This document shows, piece after piece, positions 1 through 5,521 of a DNA stretch of 5,521 nucleotides. The stretch lies in contig CAKRCJ010000168.1 of the NCBI GenBank assembly GCA_934307185.1, positions 1-5,521 on the forward strand, given 5' to 3'. Below the pieces are notes generated by a model. It had not been told where the DNA came from. It made no database searches and saw only the letters and a list, made by a program, of their open reading frames with translations. Positions within the stretch are counted from its first letter, which is position 1. Each line of letters opens with the position of its first letter. This DNA comes from an uncultured Roseburia sp. (GTDB lineage: Bacteria; Bacillota; Clostridia; Lachnospirales; Lachnospiraceae). A program made the position numbers and the translations under genes.

Positions 1-7
1 TATAATC

Positions 8-70
8 AGAAAGAAATACCGCCCGAACCACCTGTCCCCCTCACAGGCAAATCAAACGGTATTTCTTTCT
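8..70. repeat. Long nested palindrome downstream of hypA (possible terminator or REP/MITE-like element)
   Basis: Bases 8-21 (AGAAAGAAATACCG) and 57-70 are perfect reverse complements, giving a 14-bp stem. Inside it, 31-35 (CCTGT) pairs with 43-47 (ACAGG) as a second hairpin with a C-rich or G-rich loop, depending on strand. The element begins 29 bp after the hypA stop, so it probably ends the hyp operon transcript. Either strand gives a stem ending in a pyrimidine-rich arm, so it could work in both directions, but neither side has a clean run of T. The GC-rich core within AT-rich arms also resembles dispersed palindromic elements of clostridial genomes. That second reading is inference and needs a copy-number search. 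Confidence 0.6.
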
Positions 71-99
71 TCTATATTATCTCCAATACGTTAAATATG

Positions 100-444
100 T
101 TACGCCCCTTCAATCTCCTTAATACTAAAGCCGTTTCCCTCTAAAAGATACGTCTTATCACTTCCACAGTGCGGGCATATTTTTGCATACTGGACTGTGG
201 AATAGGTTTTTCCACAGTCCTCACACATGGTAACACCAGGTATGATTTCTATTTTTAATTCCGCATCTTTTAAAAGCTCTGATTTTTTTCTGGCGTAAGC
301 CCAGCAGTCTGTCATATATTCCGGAACAACTCCACTGACTTCACCAATCTCACAGGTGACCGATTTCATTTCTGTAAGATTGTTCTCTGCTGCAACTTCT
401 TCCACAGTTCTTATTACATGTACGATAATTCCTAATTCGTGCAT
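100..444 (-). CDS. hypA: HypA, nickel metallochaperone for hydrogenase maturation
   Basis: The 114-residue product has the usual HypA length and layout. It starts MHE, and in this family His2 with the N-terminal amine binds nickel. The C-terminal half carries a structural zinc site of two CxxC pairs, CEDC (74-77) and CPHC (90-93). HypA works in the cytoplasm with the GTPase HypB to load nickel into [NiFe]-hydrogenase, or in some bacteria into urease. It is the last gene of the operon, 12 bp after the oxidoreductase stop. The AAGGAG ribosome binding site overlaps that TAA stop and sits 8 nt before the ATG, so translational coupling is likely and the start is secure. No hydrogenase, urease or CO dehydrogenase gene is visible here, so its client enzyme is unknown. 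Confidence 0.95.
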   Translation of the reverse strand: MHELGIIVHVIRTVEEVAAENNLTEMKSVTCEIGEVSGVVPEYMTDCWAYARKKSELLKDAELKIEIIPGVTMCEDCGKTYSTVQYAKICPHCGSDKTYLLEGNGFSIKEIEGA

Positions 445-456
445 TTTTTGCTCTCC

Positions 457-3228
457 TTATTTTTTCTTGGAGAATTTAATCTTGATTGCCTGTTTTGCTC
501 CGTTTGGAAGGATATATTTTAATTTATCCTCACTTGGAACCATCTTGCTGCATCCAGGTAATTCTCTATGTAATTTAATTGCATCAAATTCACATTTGGT
601 TGTACAGATACCACAACCGATACATTTATTCGGGTCAACAACAGAAGCTCCACAGCCAAGACAGCGCGCAGTCTCTGCTTTTACCTGCTCCTCTGTAAAT
701 ACGAGTTTTGCATCACGGAAGGAATGTTTTGTATCAATTGATGTATTATGTCCAGGAATCTGACGGCTGGAAGTATCATAGCTTTCCACTTTGATGTCAT
801 CTTTATTTAACTCGATGAAATCATTTCTGTTACGTCCGATAGTAAGGCTGGAGTGTGGCTGTACAAAACGATGAATGGAAATCGCACCCTGTTTTCCGGC
901 AGCAATTGCATCAATTGCAAATTTTGGACCTGTATAAACATCTCCACCAACAAAAATATCCGGTTCTGCTGTCTGATATGTAAGAGCATCTGCAACCGCA
1001 CCATTACCGCGACCAAGTTCTACTTTACTTCCTTTTAATAAATCTCCCCATACGATAGCCTGACCTACAGAGAAGAACACATGTTTACATTCTACGGTCA
1101 TAAGCTGATTTTCATCATACTGTGGGTTAAATCTTCCGTCTGCATCTTTTACAGATAAACATTTCTTTAATACAATTCCACGAACCTCTCCGTTCTCGTC
1201 TACAAGAACTTCTTTTGGTCCCCAGCCCGGATTTACAACAATTCCTTCTGACTCAGCTTCTTCGATTTCTTCTACTGAAGCAGGCATTGTCTCTCTGGAT
1301 TCCAGACAGAACATATTTACTTTTGTATTATCGCTTCCACATCTCTTGGAGTCTCTTGCAACGTCAATTGCAACATTACCACCACCGATGACAACGACAT
1401 CACCTTTGATGTCATATTTTTCATTTGCGTTTACTTCTTTTAATAAATCTACTGCGGAAGAACAGCCTTTTGCAGTATCGTTTGGAATTCCAGGAAGTCT
1501 TCCACCCTGGCATCCGATTGCAATGTAGAATGCTTTGTATCCCTGTGCACGAAGTTCATCTAATGTAATATCTTTTCCAACTTCTACACCTGTCTTAATC
1601 TCAACACCCATCTCTTTGATGACGTCAATTTCAGCCTGTACTACATCTTTCTCTAATTTGAAGGATGGAATACCATATACTAACATACCGCCGGCACGTT
1701 CATTTTTCTCGAAAATAGTTGGTTTATAACCTTTTTCCGCAAGGTAGAACGCACAGGATAAGCCGGCAGGACCACCACCTATGATAGCGATTTTCTCCTC
1801 AAAATATCCTCTTACAGATGGTACTACTTTTTTCGGAATGTAACGTGTTTCTGTTTTTAAATCCTGTGCAGCAATAAACTTCTTAACCTCATCAATTGCG
1901 ATTGCCTGGTCGATTGTTCCACGGGTGCAGGCATCCTCACAACGACGGTTGCAGACATGTCCACAGACTGCCGGGAGCGGATTATTTTTCTTAATTAAAG
2001 CAAGGGCATCCTGATATCTTCCCTGCGCTGCCATCTTTAAGTAACCCTGAACTGCAACGTGTGCCGGACAGGCTGTTTTACATGGTGCTGTACCTGTATC
2101 GTAGCAGTTGATGCGGTTGTTATCACGATAATTTTCATCCCACATCTCAGGTCCCCATTTCTTCTCGGAAGGAAGGACATGCTTTGGATATTCTACTTTG
2201 GAGCCATCTTTTTTACAGAGCTTCTGTCCAAGCTTTACAGCGCCTGCCGGGCAGTATTCCACACAGCGTCCACATGCAACACAGTCTTTTGGCTCAACCT
2301 TTGCAACGTAAGCGGAACGGGAAAGGTTTGGTGTATTGAATAACTGTGAGGTACGGAGTGCATAACATACATTGACATTACAGTTACAGATAGCAAAAAT
2401 CTTGTCCTCACCATCAATATTTGTAATCTGATGAACAAATCCGTTATCCTCTGCCTGTTTGAAAATCTCTAATGCTTCTTCTCTTGTGATATAACGTCCG
2501 CCCTTGTTTGTCTCAACAACGTAATCTGCCATATCACCAACTGCGATACACCAGCTTTCCGGGTCATCCGCACAGCCTTCTTCATAAGTTGTTCTGGAAC
2601 GACGGCAGGAGCATGGGCTTGCTGCGTACTTTCCTTCATATTTATCTAACCAGTGAGAAATGTGTTCAATAGAAATAGACTGGTTTTCCATGGAAATTGC
2701 TTTCTCAACCGGAATAACATGCATACCGATTCCGGCTCCGCCTTCCGGTACCATAGGTGTTACTTTTTCCAGTGGCAGGCGGCTCATACGCTCAAAGAAA
2801 CGTCCCATTTCCGGATGCTCTTCCAACACCTGTTGGTTCATATTTGTAAACTCGGCGCTTCCTGGTACAAACATCGGAACCACATACTGTTTCTCATGCT
2901 TTGGGTTTTCCCAGTTATATTCAACCACACCCTTTACAGACATTTCCTCTAAAAGTTCTTCCACATGTGTGCGTTCCATTCCGGTAATTTTTACCATCTC
3001 ATCTAATGTCTTTGGTTTACGGACACCCATTTTTAAAGCAACTTCTGCCATCTCATCTGTGCAGAGTAATGCAAGTCCCCAGTATTCCGGGTCATACTTT
3101 GTAATTTTTTTCATTCCAAGTCTCTGTGGAATACGGTTTGTGATCATCTTTCCTAATTTTACGATAGACTCACGCTCTACCTCTTTTTCAATAAATTCCG
3201 GTACGAAATTTCCCAATGGATCTGCCAT
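457..3228 (-). CDS. Large iron-sulfur flavoprotein, GltD-like NAD(P)H oxidoreductase with extra Fe-S modules
   Basis: The product is 923 residues from the preferred start; positions here count from the longer 925-residue frame. Residues 75-106 look like a winged-helix segment. Residues 205-290 hold an unusual cysteine set: C208, C210, C221, C229, H268, C283, C285, C290. A ferredoxin motif CVACGRCVEYCP (318-329) follows. Residues 375-460 match the GltD-type Fe-S entry domain (C377, C385, C389, C424, C428, C432, C436). An FAD-binding GGGPAG (486-491), a nucleotide-binding GGGNVAID (617-624) and a closing GGD motif (763-765) follow. The C-terminus has C858, C861 and the cluster motif C871/C874/C877/C881. 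It is a cytoplasmic protein without membrane segments. It probably moves electrons between NAD(P)H and an Fe-S partner, which is unidentified. It lies between hypB (30 bp) and hypA (12 bp). Confidence 0.85.
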   Translation of the reverse strand: MADPLGNFVPEFIEKEVERESIVKLGKMITNRIPQRLGMKKITKYDPEYWGLALLCTDEMAEVALKMGVRKPKTLDEMVKITGMERTHVEELLEEMSVKGVVEYNWENPKHEKQYVVPMFVPGSAEFTNMNQQVLEEHPEMGRFFERMSRLPLEKVTPMVPEGGAGIGMHVIPVEKAISMENQSISIEHISHWLDKYEGKYAASPCSCRRSRTTYEEGCADDPESWCIAVGDMADYVVETNKGGRYITREEALEIFKQAEDNGFVHQITNIDGEDKIFAICNCNVNVCYALRTSQLFNTPNLSRSAYVAKVEPKDCVACGRCVEYCPAGAVKLGQKLCKKDGSKVEYPKHVLPSEKKWGPEMWDENYRDNNRINCYDTGTAPCKTACPAHVAVQGYLKMAAQGRYQDALALIKKNNPLPAVCGHVCNRRCEDACTRGTIDQAIAIDEVKKFIAAQDLKTETRYIPKKVVPSVRGYFEEKIAIIGGGPAGLSCAFYLAEKGYKPTIFEKNERAGGMLVYGIPSFKLEKDVVQAEIDVIKEMGVEIKTGVEVGKDITLDELRAQGYKAFYIAIGCQGGRLPGIPNDTAKGCSSAVDLLKEVNANEKYDIKGDVVVIGGGNVAIDVARDSKRCGSDNTKVNMFCLESRETMPASVEEIEEAESEGIVVNPGWGPKEVLVDENGEVRGIVLKKCLSVKDADGRFNPQYDENQLMTVECKHVFFSVGQAIVWGDLLKGSKVELGRGNGAVADALTYQTAEPDIFVGGDVYTGPKFAIDAIAAGKQGAISIHRFVQPHSSLTIGRNRNDFIELNKDDIKVESYDTSSRQIPGHNTSIDTKHSFRDAKLVFTEEQVKAETARCLGCGASVVDPNKCIGCGICTTKCEFDAIKLHRELPGCSKMVPSEDKLKYILPNGAKQAIKIKFSKKK

Positions 3229-3234
3229 TTTCAT

Positions 3235-3240
3235 CCTCCT
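3235..3240 (-). promoter_or_regulatory. Ribosome binding site that sets the oxidoreductase start
   Basis: A perfect AGGAGG lies directly against the first in-frame ATG (3232-3234), leaving no spacer. The next in-frame ATG, two codons later (3226-3228), stands 6 nt away, which is optimal spacing. The second Met is therefore the better start, making the protein 923 rather than 925 residues and beginning MADPLGNF. Confidence 0.8.
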
Positions 3241-3258
3241 AAATATATATGTAATTTT

Positions 3259-3930
3259 TTATTTCCGATATTCACTCACTTCAGTGCGAATCCAGTCTGC
3301 CCAGTCTTCAAAACCTTCGCCGGTCTTTGCCGACACAAAGAAAATCTTTGCATTTGGATTTAATTTTAAAATACGCTCTTTTACTGCTTCTTTGTCAAAA
3401 TCATCAAAAACGCTTAATGTATCACATTTGTTGATTAAAACAACGTCACAAATGGAGAACATTAACGGGTATTTTAATGGTTTGTCATCGCCTTCCGGTA
3501 CAGAAAGAATCATTGCATTCTTTGTACTTCCGGTATCAAACTCCGCAGGACAGACAAGATTTCCGACATTCTCAAGAACAACAAAATCCAAATCCTTTGT
3601 TCCAAACTCATGAATTCCCTGTCTTGTCATATCTGCATCCAGGTGGCACATGCCGCCGGTATGAATCTGGATTGCACGTACACCGGTCTCACTGATTGCC
3701 TGTGCATCGACATCAGAATCAATATCCGCTTCCATGACGCCTATTTCCATTTCATCTTTTAGCATGGAAATCGTTCTCTTTAATGTTGTTGTCTTTCCTG
3801 CACCCGGAGAAGACATCAGATTTAGTAAAAACGTTCCCTCGGACTTTAACTCTGCACGCAGCTTATCTGCATCTGCATTGTTATCTTCAAAAATGCTTCT
3901 CTTTACTTCAATTACCTTAAAGTCTTTCAT
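3259..3930 (-). CDS. hypB: HypB, GTPase for nickel insertion
   Basis: The 223-residue product matches HypB of the SIMIBI class of P-loop GTPases. It has Walker A SPGAGKTT (41-48), the family signature ENVGNLVCPAEFD (120-132), the guanine-specificity motif NKCD (167-170) and a late SAKTGEG (200-206). The G-domain metal-site residues C95-H96 lie in TGGMCHLDADM, and C127 lies in the signature. HypB uses GTP hydrolysis to release nickel from or with HypA into the target enzyme. The N-terminal CxxCGC high-affinity nickel motif of E. coli HypB is absent, and there is no histidine-rich stretch, so only the G-domain site can hold metal. It is the first gene of the operon, with an AGAGG ribosome binding site 8 nt before the ATG and a promoter about 125 bp upstream. 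Confidence 0.95.
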   Translation of the reverse strand: MKDFKVIEVKRSIFEDNNADADKLRAELKSEGTFLLNLMSSPGAGKTTTLKRTISMLKDEMEIGVMEADIDSDVDAQAISETGVRAIQIHTGGMCHLDADMTRQGIHEFGTKDLDFVVLENVGNLVCPAEFDTGSTKNAMILSVPEGDDKPLKYPLMFSICDVVLINKCDTLSVFDDFDKEAVKERILKLNPNAKIFFVSAKTGEGFEDWADWIRTEVSEYRK

Positions 3931-4043
3931 TTTTGTTTCCTCTTCCCTTTCCTGTAAAAATATCTTCCAATTTGATAATATTTTCTCATTAAAATCGTTC
4001 TGTTTCGCATCAGCTGGTATAACCAGATTGTTAATTTTTAAAC

Positions 4044-4057
4044 GTTATATTTATAAC
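4044..4057. promoter_or_regulatory. Operator-like palindrome over the hyp promoter
   Basis: GTTATA-TT-TATAAC is a perfect 14-bp inverted repeat. It overlaps the proposed -10 box and the expected transcription start of the hypB promoter, where a bound repressor would block initiation. In such AT-rich DNA a 6-bp arm can arise by chance, and it does not match the binding-site consensus I know for NikR or Rex, so the regulator is unknown. Confidence 0.35.
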
Positions 4058-4083
4058 ATACATGGTAAAAGCTATAATGTCAA
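4055..4083 (-). promoter_or_regulatory. Promoter of the hypB-oxidoreductase-hypA operon
   Basis: A perfect -35 box TTGACA (4083-4078) is followed after 17 bp by TATGTT (4060-4055), a fair -10 box. Transcription would start near 4048, giving a leader of roughly 118 nt before hypB. That leader contains a small hairpin, CTGGT/ACCAG at 4014-4026. No second promoter is apparent before the oxidoreductase or hypA, fitting a single transcript. Confidence 0.65.
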
Positions 4084-4166
4084 CGGTTTTAGATGTTTTT
4101 GTTAAAAAATGCACAAAGATTTTTCTCTGGTATGTCCACGTAAAAAGAAAATGACAGATACCCTAT

Positions 4167-4214
4167 AAAGAAGATAGGAAAACTAAAATTTTGAAATTTT
4201 TCAAGCTCTTCTTT
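4167..4214 (-). terminator. Weak candidate terminator after the ZIP gene
   Basis: Just after the ZIP stop, 4167-4174 (AAAGAAGA) and 4207-4214 (TCTTCTTT) form an 8-bp stem. It encloses the 14-bp palindrome TTGAAA-TT-TTTCAA at 4191-4204. It is placed where a terminator is expected, but the stems are almost pure A/T with no GC-rich helix or clean T run, so termination here is uncertain and some read-through into the hyp operon is possible. Confidence 0.3.
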
Positions 4215-4221
4215 TTCTATT

Positions 4222-5004
4222 TTATCCAAGCGCTACGTCCAGTGCCATCATGACTGTAAAGCCTGCCACAAAAAACACTGTTCCAAGATCGGAATGTTTT
4301 CCCTTCGACATCTCCGGAATAAGCTCTTCCACTACGACATAGATCATAGCCCCTGCTGCAAAACTGAGCAGATACGGCAATGCCGGAATAATCAATCCTG
4401 CCGCAAGAATTGTAAGCACCGCGCCGATTGGCTCCACAATACCGGAAAGCACTCCACCGAAAAAAGCTTTTGACTTTTTCATTCCCTCTGCCCGAAGCGG
4501 CATGGAGATAATTGCGCCTTCCGGAAAATTCTGGATTGCAATTCCAAGTGATAATGCCATTGCGGCGGCAGCTGATATTTTTACATTTCCTGTAATATAT
4601 CCAGCATAGACCACACCGACTGCCATTCCCTCCGGGATATTATGTAAGGTCACCGCCAGAACCATCATCGTTGTTTTCTGTAAATGGCTTTTCGGTCCTT
4701 CTGCGCAGTCACTGTACCGGTGCAGATGCGGAATCACATGGTCAAGCAAAAGTAAAAACATTACGCCACCCCAGAAGCCTGCGACCGCCGGAATAAACGA
4801 GAGCTTTCCCATGGCAGACGCCTGCTCCATCGCAGGAATTAAAAGGCTCCACACTGAAGCAGCCACCATAACGCCTGCCGCAAAACCTGTCAGTATTCTC
4901 GATAAACGCTCACTCATATCATTTTTCATAAAAAATACACATGCTGCACCTAAAGATGTTCCTAAAAACGGAATTAAAATTCCATAAAAAACATTTACAC
5001 TCAT
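4222..5004 (-). CDS. ZIP-family divalent metal transporter
   Basis: The 260-residue product is an integral membrane protein with about eight hydrophobic segments, the normal size for bacterial ZIP proteins of the ZupT/GufA group. The metal path is recognisable: HNIPEG (121-126) in helix 4 and QNFPEG (158-163) in helix 5, with E190 in EPIG further on. The loop after helix 3 is rich in metal ligands (H89, H93, H95, C100, H107). ZIP proteins bring zinc, iron, manganese or related ions into the cytoplasm, and the specificity cannot be read from sequence. The start is supported by AGGAGG at 5016-5011, 6 nt before the ATG. It has its own promoter with a DtxR-like palindrome, and lies upstream of the hyp operon but separated from it by 291 bp. 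Confidence 0.9.
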   Translation of the reverse strand: MSVNVFYGILIPFLGTSLGAACVFFMKNDMSERLSRILTGFAAGVMVAASVWSLLIPAMEQASAMGKLSFIPAVAGFWGGVMFLLLLDHVIPHLHRYSDCAEGPKSHLQKTTMMVLAVTLHNIPEGMAVGVVYAGYITGNVKISAAAAMALSLGIAIQNFPEGAIISMPLRAEGMKKSKAFFGGVLSGIVEPIGAVLTILAAGLIIPALPYLLSFAAGAMIYVVVEELIPEMSKGKHSDLGTVFFVAGFTVMMALDVALG

Positions 5005-5021
5005 AAACGCCCTCCTTTTTC

Positions 5022-5048
5022 GCAGGATTTTCTATTAAACTTTCCTGC
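5022..5048 (-). promoter_or_regulatory. Hairpin just upstream of the ZIP ribosome binding site
   Basis: In the leader RNA, GCAGGA (5048-5043) can pair with TCCTGC (5027-5022), leaving a 15-nt AU-rich loop. The foot of the stem is 5 nt from the AGGAGG, so folding could affect ribosome access. The stem is only 6 bp, and whether it has a regulatory role is unknown. Confidence 0.35.
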
Positions 5049-5059
5049 TCTCCTGATTT

Positions 5060-5128
5060 ATTATATGATGTTTGTAGAATTTGCTATCAAACATTTAAAA
5101 ATCACTTTTGCCATAAACATCATATAAT
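5060..5128 (-). promoter_or_regulatory. Long-range 14-bp stem in the ZIP leader
   Basis: Bases 5060-5073 (ATTATATGATGTTT) and 5115-5128 are perfect reverse complements enclosing 41 nt. A G·U and a U-A pair at the base of the loop could extend the stem to 16 pairs. It lies wholly inside the predicted 5' leader of the ZIP mRNA, between the operator and the ribosome binding site. It does not match any riboswitch class that I can recognise by eye. It could be a leader regulatory structure or the remnant of a small inverted-repeat element. Confidence 0.5.
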
Positions 5129-5134
5129 TTTATG

Positions 5135-5156
5135 ATAGTTAGTTGTAACTAACTAT
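5135..5156. promoter_or_regulatory. DtxR/MntR-like operator of the ZIP gene
   Basis: A perfect 22-bp palindrome with 10-bp arms (ATAGTTAGTT and its complement) around a 2-bp centre. It abuts the -10 box and covers the expected start near 5150, so a bound protein would block transcription. The TTAGTTA...TAACTAA pattern resembles sites of DtxR-family metal-dependent repressors (DtxR/IdeR sites have TTAGG...CCTAA), so repression when manganese or iron is plentiful is a reasonable inference. No regulator gene is in the window. Confidence 0.65.
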
Positions 5157-5184
5157 ATTGTAACAAGCCACACCCCTTTGTCAA
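5157..5184 (-). promoter_or_regulatory. Promoter of the ZIP gene
   Basis: A perfect -35 TTGACA (5184-5179), a 16-bp spacer and a -10 TACAAT (5162-5157), with a TG two bases before it (TGTTACAAT) that makes an extended -10. Transcription would start near 5150, giving a leader of about 146 nt. This is the strongest promoter match in the window. Confidence 0.75.
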
Positions 5185-5222
5185 GAAGATTTCTTAGTGG
5201 GTGTCAAATTGCACAAAATCAG

Positions 5223-5258
5223 AAAAAAAAAGAAGCTATCCCAAATGGAATAACTTCT
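5223..5258 (-). terminator. Intrinsic terminator of the tRNA genes
   Basis: On the minus strand, 5258-5247 and 5242-5231 form a 12-bp stem, including two G·U pairs, with a four-base ATTT loop. A run of nine T follows (5231-5223, its first base shared with the stem). It starts 7 nt after the tRNA-Met gene, so it ends the tRNA transcript before the ZIP promoter. Confidence 0.9.
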
Positions 5259-5265
5259 TTCTGCG

Positions 5266-5339
5266 TAGCGAGAGGGGGATTCGAACCCTCGACACCATGG
5301 GTATGAACCATGTGCTCTAGCCAACTGAGCTATCTCGCC
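5266..5339 (-). tRNA. tRNA-Met (anticodon CAU), elongator type
   Basis: A 74-nt cloverleaf with acceptor GGCGAGA/TCTCGCT, D stem GCTC/GAGC, anticodon stem CATGG/CCATG, loop TTCATAC (anticodon at 5305-5303) and T loop TTCGAAT. The anticodon stem lacks the three G-C pairs of initiators. The G1·U72 wobble and overall sequence resemble the elongator tRNA-Met of Bacillus, and a lysidine-modified tRNA-Ile is less likely. The T stem has an A·C mismatch (5289/5275). The 3' end is A followed by CGCA, so CCA is added after transcription. It lies 110 nt downstream of tRNA-Val on the same strand, with no obvious promoter between, so the two may be co-transcribed. Confidence 0.95.
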
Positions 5340-5449
5340 ATATTCTACTTACCGCGCTATCACGCAGTGATGTGTGCATCATATCGACAAATGTATTGTC
5401 ACTTTCTCCGCTCTTAAAATAAATACATATTTTACTTATCTTGCGGAAA

Positions 5450-5521
5450 TGGGACCTATAGGGCTCGAACCTATGACCCTCTGCTTGTAAGGCAGATGCT
5501 CTCCCAGCTGAGCTAAGATCC
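5450..5521 (-). tRNA. tRNA-Val (anticodon UAC), missing one 5' base at the window edge
   Basis: All arms but the first base are present: D arm GCTC/GAGC, anticodon stem TCTGC/GCAGA with loop CTTACAA (anticodon TAC at 5489-5487), T stem ATAGG/CCTAT with loop TTCGAGC, and discriminator A at 5450. The 3' acceptor strand AGGTCCC pairs with GGGATCT only if base 5522, beyond the window, supplies the first G. The full gene is then 73 nt. No CCA is encoded. Confidence 0.95.

Noticed and set aside
356..763. A 135-codon plus-strand frame over hypA and the oxidoreductase 3' end
   Set aside because: It is antisense to conserved coding sequence with clear cofactor motifs, and has no promoter or recognisable domain.
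2660..3613. A 317-codon open frame on the plus strand, spanning the oxidoreductase-hypB junction
   Set aside because: It is antisense to two well-identified genes, has no ribosome binding site that I can see, and its serine/phenylalanine-rich product is typical of the reverse frame of a real gene.
3734..4105. A 123-codon plus-strand frame running from hypB into the intergenic region
   Set aside because: It is antisense to the hypB N-terminus and then crosses its promoter; the product is low-complexity with no family resemblance.
5170..5204. Nested inverted repeat ACACCC...GGGTGT around AAGAA/TTCTT
   Set aside because: The arms are short (6 and 5 bp), and the stretch is better explained by the ZIP -35 region and the end of the tRNA transcription unit.
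5340..5449. Overlapping small hairpins (5359-5371 and 5368-5381) and GACAA/TTGTC (5386-5400) between the two tRNA genes
   Set aside because: The stems are only 5 bp, with no T run and no good promoter spacing. They are probably tRNA spacer sequence and not a separate RNA gene.
1..5521. CRISPR arrays, insertion sequences, attachment sites or phage genes
   Set aside because: No spaced direct repeats, transposase, integrase or phage-like genes were seen, and the tRNA genes have no duplicated 3' ends within the window.

Overview
The window looks like chromosomal DNA from a low-GC Gram-positive anaerobe of the Clostridia, most likely Lachnospiraceae. This is inferred from the AT-rich base composition, strong AGGAGG-type ribosome binding sites, tRNA genes without an encoded CCA end, and the protein repertoire. 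No database search was possible, so the family-level placement is tentative. All genes lie on the minus strand, so the window is read from right to left.

Layout in transcription order. (1) 5521-5450: tRNA-Val(UAC), cut by the window edge by one base. (2) 5339-5266: elongator tRNA-Met(CAU), followed by a strong intrinsic terminator at 5258-5223. (3) A well-formed promoter (5184-5157), with a 22-bp palindrome where transcription should start, then a structured leader of about 145 nt. These precede a ZIP-family metal transporter gene (5004-4222). (4) A 291-bp intergenic region with a weak possible terminator for the ZIP gene and a promoter (4083-4055) overlapped by a second, smaller palindrome. 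(5) A three-gene operon: hypB (3930-3259), a 923-residue iron-sulfur flavoprotein oxidoreductase (3228-457) and hypA (444-100). (6) A long palindrome (8-70) that closes the operon.

HypA and HypB are the nickel-loading chaperone pair for [NiFe]-hydrogenase and some other nickel enzymes. Here they flank a very large electron-transfer protein that joins an N-terminal iron-sulfur module, a GltD-like FAD/NAD(P) module and a C-terminal ferredoxin-like module. Gaps of 30 and 12 bp show that the three are made together. No hydrogenase structural gene and no hypCDEF is present in the window, so the nickel enzyme served and the electron partner of the flavoprotein remain open. The neighbouring ZIP gene has its own promoter. 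Its operator-like palindrome resembles DtxR/MntR-type metal-repressor sites, which suggests control by a divalent metal. A shared metal theme between the two units is plausible but not shown.

The best candidates for something undescribed are the hypB-oxidoreductase-hypA arrangement with its unusual fusion protein, and the palindrome plus long-range stem in the ZIP leader.
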